Positions 1 to 6,485 of a DNA stretch of 12,012 bases are shown here, piece after piece. Location: contig JAGVIO010000127.1 in NCBI GenBank assembly GCA_020056025.1, positions 1 to 12,012 of the forward strand. The letters run 5' to 3'. Under the pieces are notes generated by a model. The model was not told where the DNA came from, did no database searches, and saw nothing but the letters and a program-made list of their open reading frames with translations. Both the position numbers and the translations under genes were made by a program. The number at the start of each line of letters is the position of its first letter. Position 1 is the first letter of the stretch. Source of the DNA: an archaeon (GTDB lineage: Archaea; Nanobdellota; Nanobdellia; Woesearchaeales; WJKL01).

Positions 1-52
1 TACAAAGTAGCTAACTAATATTTATACTTTTCGGTGCTGTAAGATATAGATC

Positions 53-62
53 AAATAAAAAT
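53..62 (+). promoter_or_regulatory. TATA-like box of the frameshifted gene
   Basis: AAATAAAAAT is centred about 28 bases before the ATG at 86, the same spacing seen for the other leaderless genes here. This supports 86 as the original start of the broken gene. Confidence 0.4.
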
Positions 63-85
63 CTCAGAAATATGAAAAATTAGCT

Positions 86-531
86 ATGCACATACCTATA
101 ATCATAAACTTTAAAAACAACCTCTTTCCTCACGTTTTCTATGTCAAACGAAAACAGGCTGATACCAGACAGGCTGGAATATATGCTGGAGATACCTTTG
201 TGGCACAGCCATATCATCCCCGGATATAGATCATATCAGGGAGTGGCTTGCGCACCATATCCATCCGTCAATATGCCATTTCTCAGGCGATGATGCGCAC
301 ATACTTGCTGCAAACCCTTCTTACGAGCTTGCCTGCTCTCTTTCAGTTGAAAAGATAAAAGACCAGTACAAGCTTAGTCTGTATTTCAATAATCTGACTG
401 ACAAGGAAAAGGACGAAAGGATATCCTATCTTAACATGCTAGTTAAATGTTCGCTCCTTGGCGCAAAGCTTGTTCCGTATTCGCCAGAACAGAAACAGAC
501 AGAGCAAGAGCCTGTATATTCTCTTGAATGA
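86..531 (+). pseudogene. Unrecognised protein gene interrupted by one frameshift
   Basis: Two open frames join end to end. The first runs from ATG 86 in one frame and stops at TAG 227-229. The second is open through 223-531 in the next frame and ends in TGA, but has no ATG, GTG or TTG until about 436. Adding one base near the CCCCGG run at 218-223 would give one 148-residue soluble protein. The second part reads like real coding sequence (SLSVEKIKDQYKLSLYF). No slippery heptamer is visible, so a one-base deletion or a sequencing error is more likely than programmed frameshifting. I do not recognise the family: no signal peptide, membrane segment or catalytic motif is evident. The histidine-rich patch HHIHPSICHF just after the junction could bind a metal, which is speculation. 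Confidence 0.5.
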
Positions 532-558
532 AACTCTTCCGTAACTTTCCTGCAAACA

Positions 559-567
559 TTTAAAAAT
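559..567 (+). promoter_or_regulatory. TATA-like box of the kinase-dCMP deaminase operon
   Basis: TTTAAAAAT is centred 26 bases before the ATG at 589, giving a leaderless or nearly leaderless transcript. Confidence 0.55.
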
Positions 568-588
568 TGCCTGTCATTTCCATGCCTG

Positions 589-1137
589 ATGATAATAGGT
601 CTTACAGGCACATCCGGCTCAGGCAAAGGCACTGTTGCAGAATATCTTAAGCAGAAAGGATTCTCTTATTATTCCTGCTCAGATTATCTCAGGCAGCAAT
701 TGAGGGAAAAAGGCATTGAGATAACAATCCCCCACCTTGTCGAGCTTGGAAATGAGATAAGATCCCAATACGGAAATGGTGAGATTGCAAAAAGGCTTCT
801 TGAGCAGATTGTCTCTGAAAAAAAAGAAAATGCAGTTGTTGATTCATTAAGGCATCCTGATGAAATAAAAGCTCTTAAGAAAAGCAAAGGCTTTATCGTG
901 ATTGGAGTAGATGCTCCTGTCAAGCTAAGGTATGCAAGGGTTCAGGAGCGAAAAAAGCCAGAAGACAGATTGACTCTTGAGCAGTTCAAGCAAGAGGAAA
1001 ATAAGCAGATGCACGGCACAGGCTCTTCTCCTAATCTTTCAGAGTGCCTGAAGATGTCTGATTATCTGATAATTAACGACAGCACAAAAGAATATTTTTA
1101 CAGAAAAATTGAAGAGGTTTTAGGGAGGATAAAATGA
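589..1137 (+). CDS. P-loop nucleotide kinase-like protein (AAA family / dephospho-CoA kinase-like)
   Basis: A 182-residue P-loop protein. Residues 7-15 are a Walker A loop, GTSGSGKGT, right after the first strand, as in adenylate, dephospho-CoA and (d)NMP kinases. D32 in SDYLRQQLRE fits an NMP-binding position. VVDSLRHPDE near residue 85 looks like the second strand with the substrate-contacting arginine. An arginine- and lysine-rich segment (RVQERKKPEDR) could be the lid. The exact substrate cannot be read from the sequence. The stop overlaps the start of the dCMP deaminase gene (ATGA), so the two are translationally coupled; a (d)CMP/dUMP-type substrate or a regulatory role is therefore plausible. 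Similar P-loop domains are fused to deaminases in eukaryotic and bacterial proteins (family knowledge). ATG 589 is chosen because a TATA box sits 26 bases upstream; ATG 582 is in another frame. Confidence 0.75.
   Translation: MIIGLTGTSGSGKGTVAEYLKQKGFSYYSCSDYLRQQLREKGIEITIPHLVELGNEIRSQYGNGEIAKRLLEQIVSEKKENAVVDSLRHPDEIKALKKSKGFIVIGVDAPVKLRYARVQERKKPEDRLTLEQFKQEENKQMHGTGSSPNLSECLKMSDYLIINDSTKEYFYRKIEEVLGRIK
1124..1128 (+). promoter_or_regulatory. Shine-Dalgarno site of the dCMP deaminase gene
   Basis: GGAGG lies five bases before ATG 1134, inside the last codons of the upstream kinase gene. It shows that the internal operon gene starts by Shine-Dalgarno pairing and fixes its start. Confidence 0.7.
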
Positions 1138-1670
1138 CAGAAAACCAAAGGCCAGACTGGGACAATTATTTCATGAACATAACAAGGGAAGTCGCAAGAA
1201 GGAGCAATTGCCTATGTGTGAGGATAGGCGCAATTATTGTCAAGAACGGCACAATAATTTCAACAGGCTATGTAGGTTCTCCCAGAAAGACAAAAGACTG
1301 CTATCAGAGAGGCTCTTGCTTGAGGAGAGAATTAAATATCCCTTCAGGCCAAAGGTATGAATTATGCAGGAGTGTTCATGCAGAGCAGAACGCAATAATA
1401 AATGCAGCAAGGGAAAATTCCAGCCTGCTTGGCGCAGACATGTATCTCTATGGAATAAGGATTTTTGGCGGCGAAGAAAAACTGATAACAGCAACTCCCT
1501 GCTTCATCTGCAAGAAAATGATGATAAATGCAGGCCTTAAGACTTTGGTTTACATGGACAAGGACGGAAAGATACAGAAGGCGAATATTGAGGAATGGCA
1601 GGATAGATGGCAGGAAAAGGACATGCTTGACGACATGGATATATATGATGCAAGTTATGTGAAGAAATGA
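1134..1670 (+). CDS. dCMP deaminase (zinc-dependent cytidine/deoxycytidylate deaminase family)
   Basis: Converts dCMP to dUMP, the precursor of dTMP, in the cytoplasm. The 178-residue protein has the family's zinc site: H82-A-E84 (VHAEQNAI), with E84 as proton shuttle, and C123 and C126 in TPCFIC. The insert before the active site is long and holds C56, C62 and C78, as in deoxycytidylate deaminases with an extra zinc or a dNTP-sensing loop. The N-terminal part (DWDNYFMNITREVARRS) and the IGAIIVKNGTIISTGY strand pair are typical. It overlaps the upstream P-loop kinase gene by four bases, so the pair should be made together. C-terminal residues 150-178 are acidic and tryptophan-containing, beyond the minimal fold. 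Zinc ligands are complete, so activity is expected; dCMP rather than CMP or dCTP as substrate comes from family similarity. Confidence 0.92.
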   Translation: MTENQRPDWDNYFMNITREVARRSNCLCVRIGAIIVKNGTIISTGYVGSPRKTKDCYQRGSCLRRELNIPSGQRYELCRSVHAEQNAIINAARENSSLLGADMYLYGIRIFGGEEKLITATPCFICKKMMINAGLKTLVYMDKDGKIQKANIEEWQDRWQEKDMLDDMDIYDASYVKK

Positions 1671-1715
1671 TTTAGCTCGCCAATCTTAATATTATATTTT
1701 TAACCCAACTTATTT

Positions 1716-1738
1716 CTCCAACCAATGGTTGGAGTTTT
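1716..1738 (+). terminator. Stem-loop followed by T run downstream of the dCMP deaminase gene
   Basis: CTCCAACC (1716-1723) and GGTTGGAG (1727-1734) form a perfect 8-bp stem with an AAT loop, followed by TTTT. It lies between the convergent deaminase and KilA-N genes. The T run follows the stem only on the + strand, so it best ends the + strand operon. Confidence 0.55.
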
Positions 1739-1778
1739 GCATTATCCCTGTAATTTTCCATTTTGTGTCACAGCCTTG

Positions 1779-2606
1779 CTACTTCTTTACAATATTTATC
1801 ATTTTCTTGACTGTAATATCTTCTGTTAACAGCCTCATCTGGTTAATTGCAATCTTGTTAAGCTTGACTAACCTTTTGGATTGGTGGATATTTTCGCTTA
1901 TGAATAATGCATTCAGATTTTCCAAGTTTGACAAGCAAATCAGTTGCGAAACATTTGCATAATCTCTCATGTTCCCTTTCTTATCCGGATTCAAATCCCT
2001 CCATTCCTTTGCTGTAACCCCAAACAATGCTACATTTAAGACATCTGCTTCATTGGCATAAATCTGATTAATCTGATTGCTGGTCAATTCCTTTGGAATA
2101 AGGTTCTCCTTTATTGCATCAGTATGAATCCTATAATTTATCTTTGCAAGGTTTCTCTTGATATTCCAGCCCATCTGCTTTTGCTCTGTTTCTTTCAGCC
2201 TTTGGAATTCTTTTATAAGGTATAATTTGAATTCTACAGAGATCCATGATGCAAACTCAAATGCAATATCCTTGTGGGCATAAGTACCGCCATATCTTCC
2301 TGATTTGGAAATCAATCCTATTGCATTTGTCTTTTCAATCCATTGCTTGGCAGTCAAGACAAAACTGTTTAATCCTGATTTTTTCCTAAACCCATCGAAT
2401 TCGATGGGGTTAAAGTCAGGGTTGTTAAGATGCTCCCACAAGCCCAGCAGTTCAATAGTATTGCGGTTTCTGAGCCAATTTTGGATTATATAGTCTGTCC
2501 TTTCAGGGTTTTTATGCTTGGCCATGTCTGTGATGCAGATATAATCTTCCTCATTTTGCCTGTAAAAAGATATTTCCTTATCCAAAACATTGATCTTTTC
2601 CATCAT
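1779..2606 (-). CDS. KilA-N domain protein
   Basis: A 275-residue protein with an N-terminal KilA-N domain (about residues 15-140), a DNA-binding fold common in phages, large DNA viruses and mobile elements. Typical features are YICITDMAKHKNPERTDYII, the IQNWLRNRNTIELLGLWE segment, and the closing GRYGGTYAHKDIAFEFASWI and KLYLIKEFQRLK. The C-terminal half (ADVLNVALFGVTAKEWRD to the end) is a second conserved module seen in bacterial KilA-N proteins of this length; its role is unknown. No membrane segment is present. The gene is alone, points against its left neighbours, and has a TATA box at 2627-2634 exactly suited to a leaderless start at 2606 (a second ATG follows at once). Its family and isolation suggest horizontal acquisition. 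Target DNA is not predictable, though the TGTCCAGTG repeats behind its promoter are candidates. Confidence 0.88.
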   Translation of the reverse strand: MMEKINVLDKEISFYRQNEEDYICITDMAKHKNPERTDYIIQNWLRNRNTIELLGLWEHLNNPDFNPIEFDGFRKKSGLNSFVLTAKQWIEKTNAIGLISKSGRYGGTYAHKDIAFEFASWISVEFKLYLIKEFQRLKETEQKQMGWNIKRNLAKINYRIHTDAIKENLIPKELTSNQINQIYANEADVLNVALFGVTAKEWRDLNPDKKGNMRDYANVSQLICLSNLENLNALFISENIHQSKRLVKLNKIAINQMRLLTEDITVKKMINIVKK

Positions 2607-2626
2607 TCTGTAATAAGCCTTCCTTG

Positions 2627-2634
2627 TTTATATA
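2627..2634 (-). promoter_or_regulatory. TATA box of the KilA-N gene
   Basis: On the - strand this reads TATATAAA, centred about 26 bases before the ATG at 2606, with a purine-rich stretch just upstream. It predicts a leaderless transcript. Confidence 0.6.
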
Positions 2635-2649
2635 CCTTAGGAGGCTAGC

Positions 2650-2743
2650 TGTCCAGTGACCAGTGCTCAGGAAAATTGCGTAGAATGCCTTTACAGGGCT
2701 TATAATCCGTGTTTTCCACTGGACAGCGGTGTCCAGTGCTCAG
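2650..2743. repeat. Direct and inverted repeats of TGTCCAGTG upstream of the KilA-N gene
   Basis: TGTCCAGTG occurs at 2650-2658 and 2730-2738 as direct repeats 80 bases apart. Its inverted copy CACTGGACA is at 2717-2725, so 2717-2738 is a perfect 9-bp hairpin with a GCGG loop. CCAGTGCTCAG is repeated at 2660-2670 and 2733-2743. The block is GC-rich against an AT-rich background and begins 16 bases beyond the KilA-N TATA box. It could be an operator for the KilA-N protein or the scar or end of a small mobile element. Confidence 0.7.
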
Positions 2744-2796
2744 CCAATTTGTTAACTAAATTTATTACGATGGATAGAAATTGAAATGTCTTCTAT

Positions 2797-2949
2797 TCAG
2801 CCATATGCAGCCTCTTTTATTATTTCATGCGTAAGGCTGTACAGATATTTATGGCTTTCGTAATTCAGCATATCTTTGTAAAATCCCGCCATTGTATAGA
2901 AATATCTCTTAAGATATGCTTTGTTATTGTGCTTTGCAATTGTCTTCAA
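2797..2949 (-). pseudogene. Possible small ORF or C-terminal gene remnant
   Basis: An open frame ending in TGA at 2797-2799 reads up to TTG 2947-2949 (50 codons) or ATG 2890-2892 (31 codons); two TGA stops lie just upstream. The translation has a natural composition, with a run such as GFYKDMLNYESHKYLYSLTH, and is helical and rich in tyrosine and lysine. No TATA box or Shine-Dalgarno site is at the expected place for either start. It may be a tiny protein, or the tail of a gene whose front was lost when the neighbouring repeat block or KilA-N gene arrived. No family recognised. Confidence 0.25.
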
Positions 2950-2960
2950 AATTCATCAAC

Positions 2961-2997
2961 CCTGCCAGCCTCTCTCTTCCAGTCTCTCAAAGGCAGG
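2961..2997 (-). repeat. 3' stem-loop element, copy 1 (after nrdG)
   Basis: CCTGCC (2961-2966) and GGCAGG (2992-2997) can pair around a 25-base loop. On the - strand the element lies about 36 bases after the nrdG stop, just after a run of six T. A near copy follows the adenosyltransferase gene at 6882-6919. It may be a terminator or a 3'-end RNA element. Confidence 0.4.
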
Positions 2998-3033
2998 CTA
3001 ATAAAAAACTAAAATCTCAAACAAAGTCTTATC

Positions 3034-3732
3034 TTAATCCCTAACTTCAACTTCCTCAAAATACTCAGAAGCAATCTTTTTCATCTCTTCAAGCTCTTTT
3101 TTTGAGAATCCTTTTATTCCTTTAAGGCTGTTGTCAATCAAATCAACATTTCCTCTGAAATTCTGTATTGCAAATTTCTTTGCTCCTGAAAGCATCTTTG
3201 AAATCTGCTTTATGTCCTGTTTCTCAACAAGCCCTGGAACAACAGTTGTCCTGAATTCATGTGCAATCCCAGAATCAATTATTGTTTTTATGCTCTGTTT
3301 TATCTTGTCAACATCAACTTCCATATTAGTTATCTCATTATACCTCAATATGTCTGCTTTGACATCCATTGCGACAGAATCAACCAGTTTGTCATCAATC
3401 AATCTTTTCAGCATCTCAGGATTTGTCCCGTTTGTATCCAATTTGACAAGCATGCCCAATGCCTTAAGCTTCTCGATAAAGCCTATCAGCGAAGGGTACA
3501 AAGTGGGCTCGCCGCCAGTCAAACAGACTCCGTCAATCCATTTCTTCTTCATAGAAATATAATCCAATATCTCCTGTTCAGAAATTCCAAGAATCTCATT
3601 ATGCTTCAGCACAAGACTTGGATTATGGCAGAATTTGCAGCGGAAATTACATCCTCCTATAAAAACAGTAGAAGCAGTATATGGTGCAAAATCAATTAAT
3701 GAGGTCTTTTGGAATCCTTTTATGGGCAGCAT
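3034..3732 (-). CDS. nrdG: Anaerobic ribonucleotide reductase-activating protein (radical SAM)
   Basis: A radical SAM enzyme that forms the glycyl radical on the class III reductase NrdD by reductive cleavage of S-adenosylmethionine at a 4Fe-4S cluster. The cluster motif CxxxCxxC is C28, C32 and C35 (GGCNFRCKFCHN), followed by the SAM-binding GGEP at 73-76. Later segments (KLDTNGTNPEMLK, AMDVKAD, EFRTTVVPGLV) match the strands of the radical SAM barrel. At 232 residues it is the longer NrdG form, common in archaea and Thermotoga-like bacteria, rather than the short enterobacterial type. It is the last gene of the nrdD-redoxin-nrdG operon, nine bases after the redoxin stop. The start at 3732 is preceded by a GGTG Shine-Dalgarno element on the - strand, consistent with an internal operon gene. 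All key residues are present. Confidence 0.93.
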   Translation of the reverse strand: MLPIKGFQKTSLIDFAPYTASTVFIGGCNFRCKFCHNPSLVLKHNEILGISEQEILDYISMKKKWIDGVCLTGGEPTLYPSLIGFIEKLKALGMLVKLDTNGTNPEMLKRLIDDKLVDSVAMDVKADILRYNEITNMEVDVDKIKQSIKTIIDSGIAHEFRTTVVPGLVEKQDIKQISKMLSGAKKFAIQNFRGNVDLIDNSLKGIKGFSKKELEEMKKIASEYFEEVEVRD

Positions 3733-3741
3733 AAAAACACC

Positions 3742-3999
3742 CTATACCAATGTCTTGTTCTCTATGACTCTTTTCACTTCTTCCAATGAATTTGCCCTTG
3801 AAACCTCTTTTCCATTCTCATCAAAGAAAATAACCATAGGCACTCCCCCAACACCTAATTCACGGGCTTTCTGCAATCCAGGCTTTGTTGCAGCATCAAC
3901 CCATTCTTTCTCTAAGGAAGTTGTATTCATGAACTCCTTTATCTTAGGGCATTTCGGGCACATTGGCGTAAAAAACAGCATATACTTCTTTACAGTCAT
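3742..3999 (-). CDS. Small thioredoxin/glutaredoxin-like protein (CPKC redoxin)
   Basis: An 85-residue thioredoxin-fold protein. The active-site CxxC is C14-P-K-C17 after the first strand (YMLFFTPMCPKC), the cis-proline loop is GVGGVP near residue 53, and a short C-terminal helix closes the fold. The size fits glutaredoxin/NrdH-like redoxins rather than full thioredoxins. It sits between nrdD and nrdG and is read with them: 39 bases after the nrdD stop and nine before nrdG. The natural inference is that it delivers electrons to the NrdD active site, making this a thiol-dependent class III reductase rather than a formate-dependent one. A G-rich stretch (GGGGGAT) about six bases before the ATG at 3999 may act as a ribosome binding site. 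The reductase that recharges it is not in the window. Confidence 0.85.
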   Translation of the reverse strand: MTVKKYMLFFTPMCPKCPKIKEFMNTTSLEKEWVDAATKPGLQKARELGVGGVPMVIFFDENGKEVSRANSLEEVKRVIENKTLV

Positions 4000-4038
4000 C
4001 TCAATCCCCCAAAATCAATGCTCTGATTAAAAAGTTTA

Positions 4039-6363
4039 TTATTTAAAACTGACCTCTATCTCCATCGGCTTTTCAGCAGCAACTTCTTTTTCAGCGCATA
4101 ATTCTCCCTGCTTCTGCGCAGCCATCTCAATCTTGCTCTTAAATTCATTGTTCAGTGCCTTTGTTTCTGAAAACTCCAGCCTGAACTTGAACTCTTCTGT
4201 CTTGCCTGCATTCCAGTTCTGCACAGGCCTGTAATATCCAACAATTCTTGAAAACACTTCTGCTTCATTGCCGCAGTCAGGGCATTTAAAATGCTCGCCT
4301 TTGATATATCCGTGTGTCTTGCATACTGAAAAAGTAGGTGTCAGAGAGAAATAAGGCATTCTTGTGTTGTACGCTATTTTCTTGACAAGCCTTTTTGCAG
4401 CTTCTCCGTTCATGAGCCTTTCTCCAAGGAAAGTATGGAACATTGTTCCTCCTGTATACAAAGGTTGGATATCATCCTGGTGCTCTAATGCAGAAATCAG
4501 ATCATCGCTGAAATCAACAGGCAATTGCGTTGAATTTGTCAGGAAAGGCTCGTCTTTTCCAGAAGTTATTATTTCAGGATACATCTTTTTGTCAAGCCTT
4601 GCAAACCTGTACGAAGTAGATTCAGCAGGCGTTGCTTCCAGGTTGTACAGGTTTCCAGTCTCTTGCTGGAAATTCCTTATCTCATCCCTCATGAACTTAA
4701 GCACTTCTATTGTGAAAGCTTTTCCTTCTTCTGCCTCAATGCCTTTGCCGATGAAATTAAGGCAGGATTCATGCATTCCGCACAGTCCTATTGTTGAGAA
4801 ATGGTTGTTAAATGTCCCTAGGTATCTTTTTGTGAAAGGCATAAGCCCGTTCTCAAGATTTCTTTCAACAACTTTTCTTTTTGTCTCAAGGGATTCTTTT
4901 GCAAGAGTCATATAATATTTCAGTTTCTCAAAATAGGCATCCCTTGTTTTTGTTTCATAGCCTATCCTGTTCATGTTGATTGTTACAACTCCGATGCTTC
5001 CTGTTGAATCACCAGGCCCCCACATTCCGCCAGGCCTGTTCATCAGCTCCAATTGGTTAAGATTCAGCCTGCAGCACATTGCCCTTACAGCTCCTGGATC
5101 AAGGTTGCTGCCGATATAATTCTGGAAATAAGGTGTTCCGTATTTTGCAGCAAGCTCAAAAAGCAGCTTTGCATTCTCGCTGTCCCAGTCAAAATTTTTT
5201 GTCAGGTTATATGTCGGGATAGGGAATGAGAATACGCTTCCTTTTGCATCTCCTTCCAGCATGACCTCAAGGAATGCTTTATTTATTATATCCATCTCTT
5301 TCTGGCAGTCTCCGTAAGTATAACTCATCTCTTTTCCACCTACAATCGCAGGCTGGCCAGCCATGTCTTTTGGCACAGTCAAGTCAAATGTTAAGTTAGA
5401 GAATGGATACTGCGATCCCCAACGAGAAGGAATATTCAGGCTGAAAACAAGCTGCTGTATACATTGCTTAATTTCTTTATAGCCCATATTGTCTGCTCTG
5501 ATAAATGGCGCAAGCAAAGTGTCAACACTGGAAAATGCCTGTGCTCCTGCAAATTCCATCTGCAGGCAGCCGATATAATTGACCATCTGGTGGATTACAG
5601 TGTTCAGGTGCTTTGCAGGCTTGCAGTCAACCTTGTTAGGCACTCCTCCGAATCCTAGTGTCAGAAGATTTTTCAGGCTCCATCCTGCGCAATAGCCTAT
5701 CACTCCTGCATTTAGGTCATGTATATGCATATATCCTTTTTTATGGGCTTCTGCAATAGGCCCTGCATACATCTCATTTAAGTTATAGGTCTTCATTACT
5801 TCTCCTGCTGTATAAAGCAGCAGTCCTGAGAAAGAGAAAGCTTCATTGCTGTTTTCTTTTACCTGCCAGTCAGACCTGTGAAGATAGCTGTTGATTGTAT
5901 TCTGCACATCAACAAGAGTTGATTTTGCTTCTCTCATCTTCTTGTGCTGTTCTCTGTAGAGGATGTATGCTTTTGCAGTCTTTGCATGCCCTTCTTCAAT
6001 AAGGACTTTTTCAACAGCATCCTGCACATCTTCAACACCAGGGATTTTTTCCTTGAAATTTGCCTTTACAATATCCACAACTTTTCCAGCCAGTCTTTCA
6101 GCTTCTGCCCTGTCTTTGCCGCCAACTGATTTTGCAGCTTCAAATATTACCCTTGTTATCTTATCTTTGTTAAAATCAGCTATAGAACCATCCCTTTTCT
6201 TTATCTGAAGTGGGCCAGCATTATCAATTTCAATCCTTTCGTATGTCGTAAATCTTTTGCCGCAATGAGCGCATTCCCTTCTTCTCCTGTTGACTCCAAG
6301 ATCTTCTGTTGGCCTTTTATCAACGACTTTGGTTTGCTCGGAATTGCAGAACGGACATCTCAT
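4039..6363 (-). CDS. nrdD: Class III (anaerobic) ribonucleotide reductase with N-terminal NrdR-like zinc ribbon and ATP cone
   Basis: Reduces ribonucleoside triphosphates to deoxy forms without oxygen, using a glycyl radical made by NrdG. Counting from ATG 6363 (774 residues), residues 1-46 are an NrdR-type zinc ribbon: C3, C6, C31 and C34, a TKVVDKRP strand, the basic RRRRE before C31, and RFTTYER. An ATP cone follows (about 52-141, starting QIKKRDGS). The catalytic barrel begins near DVQNTINSYLHR. The C-terminal zinc site uses C681, H684, C694 and C697; the glycyl radical is G709 in RIVGYYRP, followed by WNAGKTEEF. The zinc ribbon plus cone equals a whole NrdR repressor, so enzyme and regulator appear fused. 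An earlier ATG at 6405 would add 14 residues, but it lies in an operator-like palindrome, and NrdR proteins start M-x-C-P; GGGGTG precedes 6363. First gene of nrdD-redoxin-nrdG. Confidence 0.93.
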   Translation of the reverse strand: MRCPFCNSEQTKVVDKRPTEDLGVNRRRRECAHCGKRFTTYERIEIDNAGPLQIKKRDGSIADFNKDKITRVIFEAAKSVGGKDRAEAERLAGKVVDIVKANFKEKIPGVEDVQDAVEKVLIEEGHAKTAKAYILYREQHKKMREAKSTLVDVQNTINSYLHRSDWQVKENSNEAFSFSGLLLYTAGEVMKTYNLNEMYAGPIAEAHKKGYMHIHDLNAGVIGYCAGWSLKNLLTLGFGGVPNKVDCKPAKHLNTVIHQMVNYIGCLQMEFAGAQAFSSVDTLLAPFIRADNMGYKEIKQCIQQLVFSLNIPSRWGSQYPFSNLTFDLTVPKDMAGQPAIVGGKEMSYTYGDCQKEMDIINKAFLEVMLEGDAKGSVFSFPIPTYNLTKNFDWDSENAKLLFELAAKYGTPYFQNYIGSNLDPGAVRAMCCRLNLNQLELMNRPGGMWGPGDSTGSIGVVTINMNRIGYETKTRDAYFEKLKYYMTLAKESLETKRKVVERNLENGLMPFTKRYLGTFNNHFSTIGLCGMHESCLNFIGKGIEAEEGKAFTIEVLKFMRDEIRNFQQETGNLYNLEATPAESTSYRFARLDKKMYPEIITSGKDEPFLTNSTQLPVDFSDDLISALEHQDDIQPLYTGGTMFHTFLGERLMNGEAAKRLVKKIAYNTRMPYFSLTPTFSVCKTHGYIKGEHFKCPDCGNEAEVFSRIVGYYRPVQNWNAGKTEEFKFRLEFSETKALNNEFKSKIEMAAQKQGELCAEKEVAAEKPMEIEVSFK

Positions 6364-6396
6364 TTTTTCTAACACCCCATATACTGTTTTTATGAC

Positions 6397-6412
6397 ACAC
6401 AACATATAGTAC
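6397..6412. promoter_or_regulatory. NrdR-box-like operator A
   Basis: ACACAACATATAGTAC matches 13 of 16 positions of the bacterial NrdR-box consensus as I recall it (acaCwAtATaTwGwgt), including all the strongly conserved bases. It lies in the predicted nrdD leader, 31 bp from box B, the usual three-turn spacing of NrdR-box pairs. Confidence 0.6.
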
Positions 6413-6427
6413 CTTCAAAGAGAGATA

Positions 6428-6443
6428 CCACTAGCTATAGTAT
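6428..6443. promoter_or_regulatory. NrdR-box-like operator B
   Basis: CCACTAGCTATAGTAT matches 12 of 16 consensus positions and has ACTA...TAGT arms. It begins 31 bp from box A and covers the predicted nrdD transcription start (about 6429), where bound repressor would block RNA polymerase. Confidence 0.5.
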
Positions 6444-6450
6444 ATCATCT

Positions 6451-6462
6451 GATATATAAAAA
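6451..6462 (-). promoter_or_regulatory. TATA box of the nrdD operon
   Basis: On the - strand this reads TTTTTATATATC. Transcription should start about 27 bases on, near 6429. This gives a leader of about 66 bases before ATG 6363, longer than for other genes here, which contains box A. Confidence 0.55.
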
Positions 6463-6485
6463 GCAGTGTTACAACTCCCAGATAC

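Noticed and set aside
218..229. Programmed -1 frameshift in the broken first gene
   Set aside because: No slippery heptamer of the X XXY YYZ type and no obvious downstream structure; a base deletion is simpler.
141..290. ATG 141 with TTTAAAAA about 27 bases upstream, a possible separate small gene
   Set aside because: Its translation is less protein-like than the two frames that join into a 148-residue product, and the TTTAAAAA lies inside the first of these frames.
1729..1962. + strand open frame rich in Phe/Ile between the convergent genes
   Set aside because: It mostly overlaps the KilA-N gene on the opposite strand and starts inside the terminator stem; the composition is that of antisense AT-rich sequence.
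2827..3012. 61-codon + strand frame before nrdG
   Set aside because: It runs through the repeated 3' stem-loop, has no promoter, and opposes a better coding-like frame on the - strand.
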